Below, in pieces: positions 48,100 to 60,851 of a DNA stretch of 64,000 nucleotides. Source of the DNA: Epinephelus fuscoguttatus (Eukaryota; Chordata; Actinopteri; Perciformes; Serranidae); NCBI RefSeq assembly GCF_011397635.1, contig NC_064763.1, positions 25,805,437 to 25,869,436 on the forward strand, in the 5' to 3' direction. The notes beneath the pieces are model-generated. The model made no database searches. It saw nothing but the letters and a program-made list of their open reading frames with translations, and was not told the DNA's origin. How positions within the stretch are numbered: the stretch's first letter is position 1; every line of letters begins with the position of its first letter. Made by a program: the position numbers and the translations under genes.

Positions 48100-50240
48100 G
48101 AAAAGACATTCAAATTTCCTCAGATGTTATTTGTCTTTTGTCATCTGTTACTTTTCAATATGTCTAAATACATGACACACATTTAAAGTGCCTCTATAGG
48201 AATCTGAATACAATAACTTCATCAATTCATAAAAAAACAAAAACAAAACATATGCTTGTACTTAAATGTGCACAATGCATGCACTGATGGGAATGTCTGT
48301 GTCTCCTGAAACAGAAATTGAGATCTGCCCTGGAAAGCATATTTGGGATGCTGTGTAATAAATGTGGGATGCTTTATCTTCATATTTGCCAAGCTGCAAT
48401 ATTGAGGGAAGAGTATAGTTTTGTCTTTTGAAGTACAGTATTCTCCTGACGTCTTAGATCATTAAATTTTCTGTTACTAATAAAAAGAGCTGCTGTGACT
48501 GGCATTATTAAAGCTTCCCTTAATTTCACCCGCTGCAAGAGACATGAGGAGCTCTGATGCCTGGTTAGACGCCATAGAGCTGAAGTTGTGGCATCACCTC
48601 AGCCACATGTAAGTGACTCTGTGCTCAAACCTTGTGGTGTGCCTAGTGGCTACAGTCAGTGCATAGATGGCCTGGATGGCCTTTGCTTGTCTGTGCAGGT
48701 ACCCCAGAGAATGCCCGCAGGGCAAGTGGCAGAACAGGCCCGGTGAGATTCGGAGCTTCAGAGATCTCCCGTGTCTCAGTGGGATCTGGATCCTCCCTTC
48801 TCACTCTCTTTCTATCTCCATTACATCAAAAAAGCTATGACACAAAGCTATCACTTTATGCATCATAAAAGCAGCCAGACAACTGACAGTATTTGCAGTA
48901 GAGGCAGCACAGCATGTAAATGTAATGGGATGCAACGAATTAAATGCCTGTAAATGAATATTATTGAGATATATTTATGTCAGACTTAAAGTCAACCCTG
49001 ATGTCCATGTCATTTAATGTCCTACATGGAGTAAAAAGTTTGGGAGGTGGCTGAATATTGCTAAAATGGGTGCTTACGAAGTTGGGCTAAATCAAATTAC
49101 CAGTGTGAAGGGTGTCACTTGTAGTGATATACACACACATCGTTTTTAGCTTTTTTAAAATTGGTTTTACGACCTGAAAAATCAGCTTTCGTGAAACTAG
49201 TTTCCAGCAACAGTTGACAGCTGTTTTTAGCAAAAAAAAAAAAAAAAGCTCTAATAAACCACCTGTATGATGCCTGCCCAGCATTAAACAGCAGACAAAG
49301 TTTCTATGCATGATAAAAGAACATCTAGCAGCTAAGGAGTTGGTGGAGTCCAAAACAGAGCTAAAAGGAGTGTAAATATTGGACTTACATTCATCACGTA
49401 GCTGGAAACACTGCACGATCCCATATAAATGCTCCTGTGTCCCATAGACTGTATAAATGATGGAAGTAACTAACGTGACATCATCCATTGGTTTGTGGAC
49501 TGCTGTTTTGAAGCTGCAAGTTTGGTATTTCGGCCATGGGCATCTCTGTTTTTTTGGAGCCAGAAGTGGCCATATTTGAATGAGTGGTTGGAGCTGTGGA
49601 GGAGCAAGGGTGGATCTGACTGTGAAAACACGTTGCAGACAGCCTGTCACTCAAGCAGCCCCACCCTTACATATGCATAGCTTTGGACCTTACTAAAATG
49701 TAAATGAGTAAATTATAAAAATAAAATTCAACTGCAGTTTTTGCAGTTAATTGGCTTAATTTTTCAGCCTGGGAGGATGCTGTAACGTGTTTATCATAAG
49801 CTAATATTATAACAGATGCTGAGCTTTCAACTTGTTGTGGAGTTCCTCTGCCCCCGTGTGGCCAAAAATAATTCAATTAATGCAGATTTAAATTGAAGTC
49901 TTTAAACTGACATTGGGTACTTTAAATCACTGAAATTATTTCTAGGTACATTTTCTTTTTATCTTCCTATGAATTCATTTTTTTAACCATTCAATATGTT
50001 CTAAATCCTGATATAAAAAGTCAAGAAAACAGCCTATGGTTAAAGAAAGCATTTATTTACACAGTCAAACAAAGATGCTAAGATGCAAGATGAGTCACTG
50101 TAGTGTCCTGTGATGGTTGATTGGTACGTTTAAAAGTAAGCTACTCTTGACAGGGCATCACTTATATTTGTTGCTGTGTTTGTAGTCAAAACAAAGCAGT
50201 CTCATGTGTGCAATTTATCAACCAAGCGTTAAAGTTATAA
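48100..50240. other. Intergenic region between pcyt1b and the zdhhc gene
   Basis: No gene found. 49160-49440 is a familiar fish repeat (TTTCCAGCAACAGTTGACAG ... GGAGTTGGTGGAGTCCAAAA ... TTGGACTTACATTCATC). 49446-49680 is a reversed member of the 'ATACAGTCT' family (AGACTGTATAAATGATGG start). 48500-48900 is unassigned. Confidence 0.5.
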
Positions 50241-50402
50241 TAAAATCACGCGCGGGACCTTTAAAAACACGGGCGGTTGTTCCAGAGCGCCGTGGTCTTA
50301 GGTATCTATCTTGGTCTTGTATCATCTTTGGCTCGCTCATTTAATACCATGGAAATAACGTCACCGCCAGCTAATGTCCCATACGGATTAAAGATGGCGC
50401 CC
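50240..50402 (+). promoter_or_regulatory. Probable promoter/5' UTR of the zdhhc gene with YY1-like site over the start codon
   Basis: CpG-containing stretch (CACGCGCGGGAC, ACGGGCGG, GAGCGCCG) just upstream of the coding start, in an AT-rich neighbourhood. The start codon is embedded in AAGATGGCGCC (50391-50401), the YY1-type motif often found around initiation codons. An in-frame ATG at 50277 and another at 50349 lie upstream, but MAPSHAL at 50394 aligns with the ZDHHC20 N-terminus as I recall it. Confidence 0.5.
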
Positions 50403-53400
50403 TCTCATGCACTGAGGTGCTGTAAACGGGCTCTAAACTGGGTACCTGTCCTGTTTATCAACCTGGTTGTCGGTTGGTCTTATTACGCTTATGTTGTGGA
50501 GCTTTGTGTTTGTAAGTACATCCACTTTCATAAGTATTTATCGCCATTGCGGAGCGAATATCTGTTTGTGTTGACAGTTCAGGGCTGCCAACTTTAATAA
50601 GCTAGTTGGAGATTTAAAATCATCCCCAGGCTGCATACCGTATACATGCGTTTAAACATCAGGGAAATATTACACTACGTAATTTGTTTCAGATTGTTTA
50701 ACCGTTGACTTACATGCTTTACTTCATGATAGTTACGTCTATAACGTTATAATAATCGGGCAACTTTTCAGTTAGATTGAGAGAGACTTGTGTAGTCATC
50801 AAGGAATAATTAATAACTTCACCATGATTGCTGTAATGCACCTGGCAACAGGAATTTTAAAAAGCCAGTTAACTGGGATAAAAGTGTTTATTAAAAAAAA
50901 ATTAAAAAAATAAATAAAACTTATTTTTGTTGTAATGTGCAGTGTATTGTAAATGAATGGACAAGTTAGCTCTCTAATTGAAAAGCTCCTTTAATGGTAC
51001 ACATTATTTTCACGGTTTTAAACACATAGTTAAATTATAAATGGGGTTTATTTCCTGGTGTTGTGTTGTTTCCAATGTAGGCTACATATTGCATATATGT
51101 ATATATTTTAATCTCAGTTGAACACAAGTTGATATTTAACAAATACAATGATAGTTAATCATTTTTTAAAATTGTTGTTTGAGTGATAATGGATAAACCT
51201 TGGGGGCCAGCTGTAAAAATTATAACATAATGAGGAATTACTGTATAATTTAAGCGCATGATGCATTTTATGTTATTTATTGTCTATGGGAAAATGCACT
51301 GAGAGGCTTGTGTTTTACTGTCTAATAGCAAGCTACCAAACCCATCTTCACATAAACTTTGGCTATCGTAGATGCACCCAAAACCACAGAAACAAACTGA
51401 CTCATTCAGTACAGGACATGATTTCTGACTTGTATTTCATAATAAGATGTGATCATCCAATCTTAAACAGATCTAAAGGCAATTCAGGTACATTAGTATT
51501 GATTGTATGTTTTAACAGATAGATGTTGATTAGTTGTGAGTGCCCTGATATGCACTGCCTCCACACTCAGAGTAGGTTTCTTATAGTTTTAGCCTAGAAC
51601 TGATTGTACTATATCAGCATGTAGTCGCACTGTACTTATGTCTGTAACTCAGCGGTCAGCACAGGGACATCCCTGCTGCTTAAACAAAGCTCTCTGTTAT
51701 GGGTGGGTCACTGCTGGCCGTGCCAGGCTGCTGCCACATGGTGTGAGAAAGGGGTGGTGTGTGTGAGTGTGTATGGTGGGGGATGTGTAGTCATGCATTC
51801 TTAGGATTTTCATGACTGCTCACTAATATATTTTTTTCTCTGCCTTATCTAGATACGATCCCAGGTAATGCAGAACGAAGTAAGCGAAATCTACAGTTCC
51901 TCTCATGTTGATCATTTATGGCAAAAATTATGTCAGAGATGCAAATGTAGCTGCAAATCTAATGTTTCCTTTCTCTCAACAGTCAGTTATTTGGTCATCT
52001 TTCACATTGTCCTCGGCATGTTTATATGGTCCTACTGGAAAACTATCGGGTCCAAACCAACCGGCCCCTCGAATGCGGTAAGCCGAGAAAAAAAGATTTC
52101 CCATGAACACTTTTATTTTTATGTTCAGAAGGGAGGATTTGGTGAATATACACACATAGTAAACTATCCAATACAAGTTTATATACAGTGAGTCTTTTGC
52201 TGGTCTGTTCCTGACTCCAGTCTGTTTTCCTCTTGTCAGTTCGGTCTTCCCAGAGCAGAGAAGGAACTCTATGAGAGAGAGGAGCGAGCTGAGATGCAAC
52301 AGGAGATTCTGAAGAAAGTGGCGAGGAATCTACCTGTGTATACACGCACCGCAGGAGGAGGTGAGGCTTTTACCACAGCATCAAAACTAACTATGGTTCG
52401 CTTCCTATTTCAATGCCCAGTAGTTGCTTTAAAGCAGACCAACAGGGCAAACTCTGTTTAAGAAGTATGTCACTGCTGGAAAGAGGGTCTTTTCACAAAG
52501 CAGGACTGTCTATGCAGTAGACAGATGCAAATACTTAAGAAACTGGGGCACTTTTTGGAAGTTCTCATGATGGCGGCTGGTATAAAACAGAATGTTTTCA
52601 AGCAAGTACAATCTGTGGTTTGAACAACAACCAAAGAGCCAGCAAAAATCTTTTCATCATCAGGGTTTTTGTTTTTTACTCGCAAATGACCAGGCAGATC
52701 TGGGAAATGGTAAGATGGCGGGAAGCTGAACACAAGTCATTTACACATACTACCTGCTCTGTTACAATACAAAGCCGGTTGAAAACATAGACTGTAAAAA
52801 TAATGGATGTAGCTACAGTCAGCTTTTGGTTTTGAAGCCTCGAGTTTGGCGTTTTGTCTGTCACCATCTTGTCTTTTTTTTTTGGGGGGGGGGGGGCATT
52901 TGTTGAACACACATTGGAACAGGCTAGTGAGTGCCCAGATGGGTGTCATTGAAGAGGCCCTGCCTGCATTCTCTGAAGGAAGGACTCAGTCCTCAGTAGA
53001 ATTCGAAGGATCCTTGACATTGGAGCATTCCTTTTCAGTAGGATTCGATGATGCAGCGTCCTTGAAATTCAGCTGTTTAAGGATCCTTCCTTGACTTTGA
53101 GAAGCACCACATATTTGGGTGAAAGGCTGGAGCTGTTGAGGAGCAAGGGCTGGATCCTTGGGGATTTTCCTTGCTTCCAGTGGCCGTTTATGGATCAGCA
53201 GTTTTTGGCACTTAGGTGTTGGCTCAGGTTTTTAGCTCTGGAGGTGGCTGCTTGGTTAAAAATCGGAAAAGTATCCCTTTAAGTAACTGTTTTACTGTTG
53301 TCACCATTGCCTTACGTGTGACATTGCATAACTCTGTTGCTACACTGTGTCTTCCCTTTTTAGATAAAAGAGCAACACTGATTATATCTTTTTTAAAAGG

Positions 53401-56400
53401 AAGTACTCTTCGCCATTTCCTGCTAATGCATGTCAGGCTCATTTGTGTTGTGTTTACAACGCTGCATCTAGCAGGAGGGTTAATTGGACTCAGGTGCACC
53501 TCGTTGTCTCTGCGGGCTACACACATATCCTCTGTTCATTAACAGTCTTGTTCTCACGTACTCTGTTTCACAGGGACATTTGAAAAGACACTATAAAAAA
53601 TGATGCCCTCATGTTTATATTTAGTCTTTAATCAGCTTAAAGAATTATTAAGTGATGGAGATGGTCAGCTTTTGTTTGAAACATTAAAAGAGCAGGGAAT
53701 TTCTAAACAAAGGAGAAGTGAATGCAGAGAAATACACCTCAAATTCTTATTTTATTTAAATACCAGCTACCTCACATACACCTTGATGGTGATGGTGCCA
53801 TGTAATCGTGATACAGCACTAATTCTGCTTTCATTTTCTCTATAAAGCCATCAGATACTGCGACCACTGCCAAGTAGTCAAACCCGACCGCTGCCATCAC
53901 TGCTCCACCTGTGAGATGTGAGTGTTTTTTAAGTGTACACACTATAATTAAGGCTCATCATTTACATTTTTGTTTGTTTTCCTAGAAGAAGCAGTGCTAC
54001 GATTTCACTGTTCCTAAACATCTATAGGTTGTTATTTCTGGCTGCAAGTAAACATGAACCACAATTTCTGGTAATAGGAAGTGAAGAGAAAATGCAAATT
54101 CGTTGCTGTTGAGAAATAAGACAATAAATGGTTAAACAGACTGTATGTCTTTGCTGGTTTTAAACCAAAATTTCACTTGCTTTTGTTATCTGAATTAGAA
54201 TATACAACGTATACACATAAAGTCATACTTCTTTTTTAAATATTGACCATTGTGTATTTTCTGACATCTACATCATTCATTGTACTGTAAGTGCTTCTGG
54301 GTAACTGGATCAACAAATTGTCGAACATATAACATCCTATAAATGGTACTGATGGACACATGTTTTCCCTTATTCTCATTCTTCAAGGTGTGTGTTGAAA
54401 ATGGACCATCACTGCCCCTGGTAGGCTATTTTTTTATTTAATTATACATTTAGGTTGTTCTTTTTATTCCACCATGATCATGATGAAGTTGGTTTCTTGT
54501 GCTGTCTGTCAGAAAAAGATCAGTTTCCTCTACATGAAGAGATAAGAGAGATAAGCATCACTTTCCGTCTCATGTTTCTGTTTTGTTTTCTTTCAGGGTG
54601 AATAACTGTGTTGGATTCTCAAACTACAAGTACTTTGTCTTGTTCTTGGCCTATGCTTCACTCTACTGTGCAGTCATTTGTGCCACAGTCATCCAGTATT
54701 TCATCAAATTCTGGACTGTGAGTACAGAAACTTCCTCTTATGTACATATCCTCTAATTGACAGTATCATTAATTGCTGAATTAATTTGAAACATGTAGTG
54801 CAGTCAGGCTGTGGTGAGTCATGTGAGGACTGCCTTGTAAGATACTGAGCAGTTGGTTTACAAAGTGTCACTGTGGTGCACAAGTGTGTCATGTGATCAC
54901 TTATCAGGAGATCCTCTTCAGCATACTGCGTTGCAGGAGACAATGGCCTCTGTCACACACTCCAGCAGTGAAGGAGTATATTGTGTTATAGCAAAAAAAA
55001 AAAAAAAAAATACTAGTACTAAGATACAGTCCTGTGCAAAGGTGGGATGTTGTACAATAACAATAAAATGTTGACCACTGTACCACAGTCAGTTGTTGGG
55101 TAAAGATGACTTGACACGAGAACAGGAAATCTTCTTGCAGACTGACAAGACTGACACTTTTGTTCTCCTTTCCCCCTCTGAAGAAACAACTGGCTGACAC
55201 GCACGCCAAATTCCACATCTTGTTTCTGTTTTTCGTGGCGGCCCTGTTCTTTATCAGCATCCTGTCACTTCTCAGCTACCATCTGTGGCTTGTGGGAAAG
55301 AACAGGACCACTATAGGTAAGAACAGGACCACTATAGGTAGCCATAAATAAAAATGGAATTTAATTCAACTTCGATTACATAATTTTAGAAAATCACCTC
55401 TGACTGACTAACTATATATTACATCTATTTTCAGAGGCGTTTAGAGCTCCTGTGTTCACAAATGGTCCAGATAAAAACGGGTTTTCGCTGGGCTTTAGCC
55501 GAAATGTAGCTGAGGTGTTTGGAGACCAAGGGAAGTACTGGTTGTTTCCTGTTTTTTCAAGGTGAGTCTACTTTGACCTGATATAACTGCAGCCACAAAT
55601 CACCTTAGCAATCACAGTGATGCACATGAACACACCGCAAAGGCTACAGCAGACTGTCAGCCAGCACTTACATTCTACAGCTGTGTGAGGCTGTAACTCT
55701 CCACACCAGCAGACGGTGGTAGTCTATTATCCTCATTCAAAAACGGAAGCCGGTTAGCCAGTTAGCACGTTAACAACACAATCTGGTGTTGAAAGAACAA
55801 AGCATATTTATCGTGCACCAGTGAACAATAACACAAACCGTCACGAAATGCTTCTGCTAAAGAGCTCAGTGGCAAAGGAAAAATAATCTCACCTTACATG
55901 ACAAGTTTGTTTTAGTCTCACTACCTCTTGACTGTACACATGCCTTCAAATTCATTGTTTTCAATGTAGAAGAGTGGTATGTGTGCTCAAACGCCAGAGC
56001 AATGCAGTCACAGCGCACATGCATTCCCAAGTGCCTACTTCTCAGAGTGCTATGGCTGCAAGCAAAGAACCAAACAGAGCCAGCAGATAGCTCTTCTGTC
56101 TTCCATTAATATCAGTCTGTGGTAAATATGAAGGAGAAGTTAATCATTTTAGTGCAGGGCTGCCAAAGCTTTACATCTGTCCATTTTTGGCCTCATACAC
56201 TATAAAACACCTGAAAGAAGATCAGCTCTGCACTTAAGATTGCTGATAAGTAGGCTATGAGACGGAGCTGGTTATTGCCACATCCTCAGAAGCAACCTGC
56301 CTCCACACCCTTGAAAGTTGGCACAGAGGACGCACAAGAGTAGCGCCCGACCTCGCATTCCCCAGGCGGTGAAAGATGCAGCATGTGTATGTTCCCTTGG

Positions 56401-57291
56401 GAGCTCTTTGTTTACTTTTCTCACTTCTTTTCTCTTCTCGTGTGCCGAGCTAAACTACAGATCAGAGTGATTTCATTCACCAAAGGCCCCACTGTTGCCG
56501 ACGCATGTTCGGCCAAAAACAAGCCAACAAGGACCAACATTGCGGGACACACCGCACCAGGGTGGCAGACGCTCACCAACAGTCCAACTTTGACAAACAG
56601 CCGATTGTTGGCTTGGTGTGTCAGGGCCTTTATACCAAACTCTTCACAACTCGACATGTTTCTGTGACGTTAGCATGTTGCTACATGAGGCAGTGTAGGC
56701 TATGTAAAGATTTGCAGTAGCATGCCTGGAGCAGATGATAAAGAAATCCAAAAAATAAGTAAAGCTTTATAGGTCCCCTGCAACTCCAATGAGCTCTGTA
56801 TTTTCAGCTATTTCAGTGGAGTTAAAACTTGACCTTGAATCCACCTAATGCTAACATTCTGTGTCTATCTCTTTCTTATCAGTCTGGGAGACGGGCATTC
56901 CTTTGTTACCAGATTGGTACACATAGATCCTGAACAAGCAAACAGTGTCCTCCAGCAGAATGGCAAAAGGCTAGTATTGTTTTTCTTTTATCCCCCAAAT
57001 ATTTAATCTGTTTTCTTTCAGTTTTGTTTGCTGGGTGTTAATCTCTAATGCAACTTTAATTACAGCCTTGCTGATGGGGAGGCCAACCCTTGTGAGCTTG
57101 GTAACAGTATACAACACACAACGGAAGACAGTAAAGACAAAACTGGTTTGTTGTTCTCACATTTTCCTTGTTTTTTGTAACTACTGTTCAAAAGTCAACC
57201 ATTAAACACTCCCTGAAATGTCTCATGTCCTCACTGTTTCCTTACAGAAGGAGGCCAGACAGTTTCTGTGACAGTGGAGAGTGAGCCATAG
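50394..57291 (+). CDS. zdhhc20: DHHC palmitoyltransferase, ZDHHC20-like (DHHC2/15/20 subfamily), complete
   Basis: Integral-membrane S-acyltransferase. Exons: 50394-50511, 51853-51864, 51983-52077, 52240-52360, 53848-53917, 54388-54420, 54597-54717, 55184-55316, 55435-55561, 56883-56969, 57066-57145, 57248-57291; 346 residues. TM1 in [22 protein letters not shown]2 in [17 protein letters not shown], cysteine-rich domain [20 protein letters not shown] with catalytic DHHC in [18 protein letters not shown]3 [20 protein letters not shown]4 [19 protein letters not shown], then the TTxE box (TTIEAF), DPG-like and PaCCT-type elements NGFSLG and [27 protein letters not shown] is closest to ZDHHC20 among the three paralogues. 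Odd points: a 12-nt exon, a loop between TM1 and TM2 shorter than in human, a duplicated donor after exon 8, and a GC donor after exon 10. The symbol is a best guess within the subfamily. Confidence 0.88.
52786..52900. repeat. Fragment of the 'ATACAGTCT' repeat family, zdhhc intron
   Basis: AGACTGTAAAAATAATGGATG followed by GGTTTTGAAGCCTCGAGTTTGGC resembles the start of 49446-49680. The piece ends in a T8-G11 homopolymer pair at 52873-52894. Sequence beyond (52920-53260) has partial resemblance (GGAGCTGTTGAGGAGCAAGG) to 49587-49615, so the repeat may extend. Confidence 0.45.
55298..55339 (+). repeat. zdhhc20: 21-bp tandem duplication containing a splice donor
   Basis: AAGAACAGGACCACTATAGGT occurs at 55298-55318 and again at 55319-55339. 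The first copy holds the end of coding exon 8 and its donor (ATAG|GTAAGA, 55316/55317); the second copy has the same ATAG|GTAGCC at 55337/55338. Since 21 is a multiple of three, use of the second donor would insert seven residues repeating GKNRTTI. Confidence 0.9.
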
Positions 57292-58438
57292 CAGGTATGT
57301 GAACGTGCTGTGAATACTGTAGAGTGGTGGCAAATTGTCCTCCTCCTGTGTTTATTTGTACTTTGTTGTCTGTCACTGCAGGTCGCAGGCACATCAGTAA
57401 ACTATGATGCCTTAAACCAGGAGCATCAGCGCCGCCACAGGAGCCGTCCTCCACCCTCATTTTGAGTTCAACAGTGCAGCCTCAAGCTACATGTTTTGTA
57501 CATACATCAAATGGACCATAACTTCATCCGGTGTGCTTTAAACCAGCACCCCAACAATACTGTTATCACGTGACAGTGACTGTACAGCGACCTCGTAGAC
57601 TGCACCAGTCTGAAGCAGAGGTAATTCACAGATTTCGTCTTTGTTTTGAGCCAAAGACATTCATTTTGTTGTATCTGTTGTTGTTGCATCTGAAAAACTC
57701 TGGGACTGCTTTTTCGCCTCGAGCCAACGTTTGTCTACATTGTCTGTGTTTATCTACATGGATTAATTGCATAACACATTCCTAATAGAGAATCCTGTTT
57801 TCAGTATTAATTAAGCATTAATGACCAAGAGGGAGAAGAGGGAGCCACTAAAATGAGATGTGTACAAGTTGTAAAGAATGGTGAGACATTTCAACACTGT
57901 CAGCAGTGTAAGAATGATCAGTTTTAAACTCCAAGCACAGTGCAATTATTAAGACCAATTATCTAATGGTCTAATTTAGTTTACAGTTTACATGACTGAA
58001 AAATATTTTGAATGTCTTTCTGTTTACACTTTTAAGATATTTATGTTTTACATTTCAGATTTTATACTATGCTCAAACATACAAATTATCAAGGGTTTAA
58101 ATGTTTGGACCTAATCCAGTTTAACTCCAGTTAAATGATTTTAAATAGTTAAAAAGTTGGTTTGCCATTTTTAATTGCACTATAAATATTAATTTATTTA
58201 TTTTCAAGCTTTTCTAATTTAATTGCATCATTTTAGTGTCTGTTAATTTTATTGTAATGGATTATTTTTATTTGTATTTATTCGGTTTTCATGATCAGTT
58301 CTTTACTACAGTGAGTATTTGTTTTTTAATTTATCAATCTTGAGTGTTAAAGGTTAACTTTGGTATTTTTTTATATTTTTCAGCCTGGATACTATTCACC
58401 CAGTTAGATGTGAAAATATGCTGCCTGTACACTCCTTT

Positions 58439-58476
<38 letters not shown>

Positions 58477-58800
58477 TCTAATTGCGTGATTTAAGATTTT
58501 ATTCCAACCAAGCCAGAGTGGGTGATTGTTGAGTGGAAAGTCAAACCAAGACAGTTTTGTGAGTTTTATTTTGTTTCTGTCAACTTTTACTGCTTCTGTC
58601 AGCTTCTGTTTCTTTAAATGGAGTCTGGTGGGTTTGGCGTTAGCGATCTCAGGGCTGTTTCTAGACAAACAAAAAGGATCTGAACAAAAAGGATTTTACT
58701 CTTAAATTAAAATGTTAATCTCTTTAGTGATCCTTTCCGTAAGCTGTCAGACACTTAAAATGTCAGTGGCAAAAAAACAAGCACTTTTAACGAGTGAACA
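57292..58800 (+). other. zdhhc20: 3' UTR of the zdhhc gene with an intron, then spacer
   Basis: The stop codon at 57289-57291 is followed by CAG|GTATGT (donor at 57295) and an acceptor CACTGCAG ending at 57381, so an intron lies three bases past the stop; this is too close to trigger decay by the usual >50-nt rule. After 57382 the sequence is non-coding and AT-rich. A 33-base T run is at 58441-58473. Confidence 0.55.
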
Positions 58801-58861
58801 CTGAAGGTGCATTTTGCCCAGAGTGGTTACATTGCAGCCCTCTCCACTAATACCGGACAAA

Positions 58862-59450
58862 TTAAAGGCGCTGTATGTAAGAATGTGGCCAAAACGGTTA
58901 CTGCACTCAAATTCAAAATACTGCCGCGAGTCGTGTCCACCCCCCCTCCCCTACAGATTCGCGGTTGCTGGACAGCGGCACGCTGGAGACTGATTTGTTT
59001 GCCCACGGGCATCTGCCGTGGCAGGGCCACGTCGCCGCGTCCTTGATCTTCTGTTTTCCAGCGGACCATTTGAGCAAGTCCGGCTTTTCTGTTGCTAACG
59101 CTGCTGCCGGGATACAGCGGAGGAGCCGGCTGCTAATGCTATGTACCAGGACACTGCTAATGCTGCTTGCCGTGCTGCTGTAGCTCAGTCGTAACTGTAA
59201 CTGAAGCTGAGACTCTACTGACTGCGTGACTGGTAGACAGCAGTGGGTGGCGCAACAGGCCAAAACACAAATTCAAAACATAAACATGATTTGCGGACCG
59301 TAAATTTTTTTTTAAATGCGAATATTCTGGCTGTACTGTTGTTGTTGGTGAGATCAGTGTGTTATATGAACATTATTCCTTAGTCTCGGTGACATATTAG
59401 GAGGATTTTATGACTATTTGCTTTAGATTTCTTACATATAGCTCCTTTAA
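58862..59450. mobile_element. TTAA-flanked MITE
   Basis: TTAA at 58862-58865 and 59447-59450; the ends TTAAAGGCGCTGTATGTAAG and, inverted, TTAAAGGAGCTATATGTAAG differ at two positions. 589 bp with GC-rich middle (CAGCGGCACGCTGG, GCGGAGGAGCCGGC) and no transposase. Ends resemble those of 28065-29125. Likely one family mobilised by a TTAA-specific transposase (piggyBac or Kolobok). Confidence 0.8.
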
Positions 59451-60680
59451 AAAAAAAAAAAATTCCCATTAGTCACTTAGACATACAAGCATGATAAAAT
59501 GAGGTCCAGGTTGAAAAATACCAAGTTACCTGTTAATGCCAATGATTAAATCTTTTTGCTTGCTTTCTTTTATTTTCCAGTTTAATGATAAGATTTATTT
59601 GAAAGTAAATGAGAGCACAAAATGAAACCATAATTAACCATTAAAGGATATTGTCAGAAAGGTCAGGTGTTATTGATCAACTGTGTTCTTTAGCCTCAAC
59701 CCAGATAGATAAGGTAGAGTTTATATACTGGTAATGAAATAGTAGGATTGCCATCCTAAATCTTCCTCTTTGTGCTCCTGGCAGCTGCTTCCTTGTATTA
59801 CATTCATTTTAGTGGAAATGATGAACAGCACAGTGTGGGGTTTGCTGAATGATCATCAGACAATAATGTGTAGATATTACTGAGTGCTAGCCCATGTGCA
59901 TGTACTCACAGAATCTCACAGTAGTTTAATAACTTACTTCACTGATTAAACCGAGCTTCCTGCACCACCCAAGCAGCTAGTGCTGCTAACGTCACCAGGC
60001 TTGTAAAGAACTGCTGTTTTGAGAGAAAATGATTCACGCAGAGTGACCTTCAATGTTCTGTAACAATAAATATAATGTAATAAAGTACGAGGTGTTTCTT
60101 CATTTCAAACACTGGTGCACTGCGATTTGTTATAAATTAGAGGAGTCAAAAATCCTTACTTTACTTAACCACTGCAGAGGACTGACTGTGTTTATAGCCA
60201 TACGAATTCAGGTGATTATCGTAACCAGCTTAAGATGTCTAAGATGTGTCCAGATGTGTTTGATATGACATGCTTTTTTAGGTTGCAATATTTTGGTGAT
60301 GCACATGTGACAATAGGAAAAACAGGCATTTGCGATCAGGTGCTGAGCTTACTCATTCTTTAATCATAAAAGTCAAAATGAACCTTAGCATGCTGACGTT
60401 AGCATTTAGCTTAAAGCACAGCTGTGCCAACGTTTTCTCTAATAGAGCTGCTAACATGGCTGTAGTCTCTCATCTTGTTAAATCTGAGGGGTACTGCAGC
60501 TCCATCCTGTGTGGCCAACAAGAAATACATGTAATTGTGATTTGGCACGATGAGATTTTGCCAAGTAAGACACTCCTGGATCAACAACCCAACCAATCAC
60601 AGCCCTTTGACGTCATCAGTGTGCTGCTCCTGTGCTTCCTTTACAATTCCTGTGCCTCTTCAGAACGAAGCTAGTTTTCC

Positions 60681-60851
60681 GGGGCGTCTGTAGCACAGTG
60701 TATAGTGCTGGGGCCCCATATACAGAGGCATCGCCTCGCTGCAGCAGCTGCGGGTTCGAATCCAGCTCGCGGCTCTTTGCTGCATGTCAGTCCCCGCTCT
60801 CTCTCTGTCTCCCCATTTCACTCTGTCCTGTCAATAAAGGCAAAAAAAAAA
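60681..60851 (+). mobile_element. tRNA-derived SINE with 18-bp target duplication
   Basis: Flanked by GAACGAAGCTAGTTTTCC (60663-60680) and GAACAAAGCTAGTTTTCC (60852-60869), one mismatch. The head has pol III promoter-like boxes, A in TAGCACAGTGTATAGTGCTGG and B in GGGTTCGAATCC, followed by a CT-rich body (CCGCTCTCTCTCTGTCTCCCC) and AATAAAGGC plus an A run. It inserted in the left arm of the fold-back element. The near-identical duplication suggests a fairly recent event. Confidence 0.88.

Noticed and set aside
49087-49650. 187-codon minus-strand frame
   Set aside because: Runs through two adjoining repeats and a poly-A tract; hydrophobic filler with no family features.
58396-58668. 90-codon minus-strand frame with a Lys run
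   Set aside because: Depends on the 33-base T tract; no similarity to known proteins and no exon borders.
60330-60674. 114-codon frame matching the 123-codon minus frame at 61373-61744
   Set aside because: The similarity between the two products reflects the inverted arms of the fold-back element, not protein coding.
60690-60790. tRNA gene
   Set aside because: A/B boxes are present but the cloverleaf is degenerate and the sequence continues into a SINE body with A tail and target duplication.
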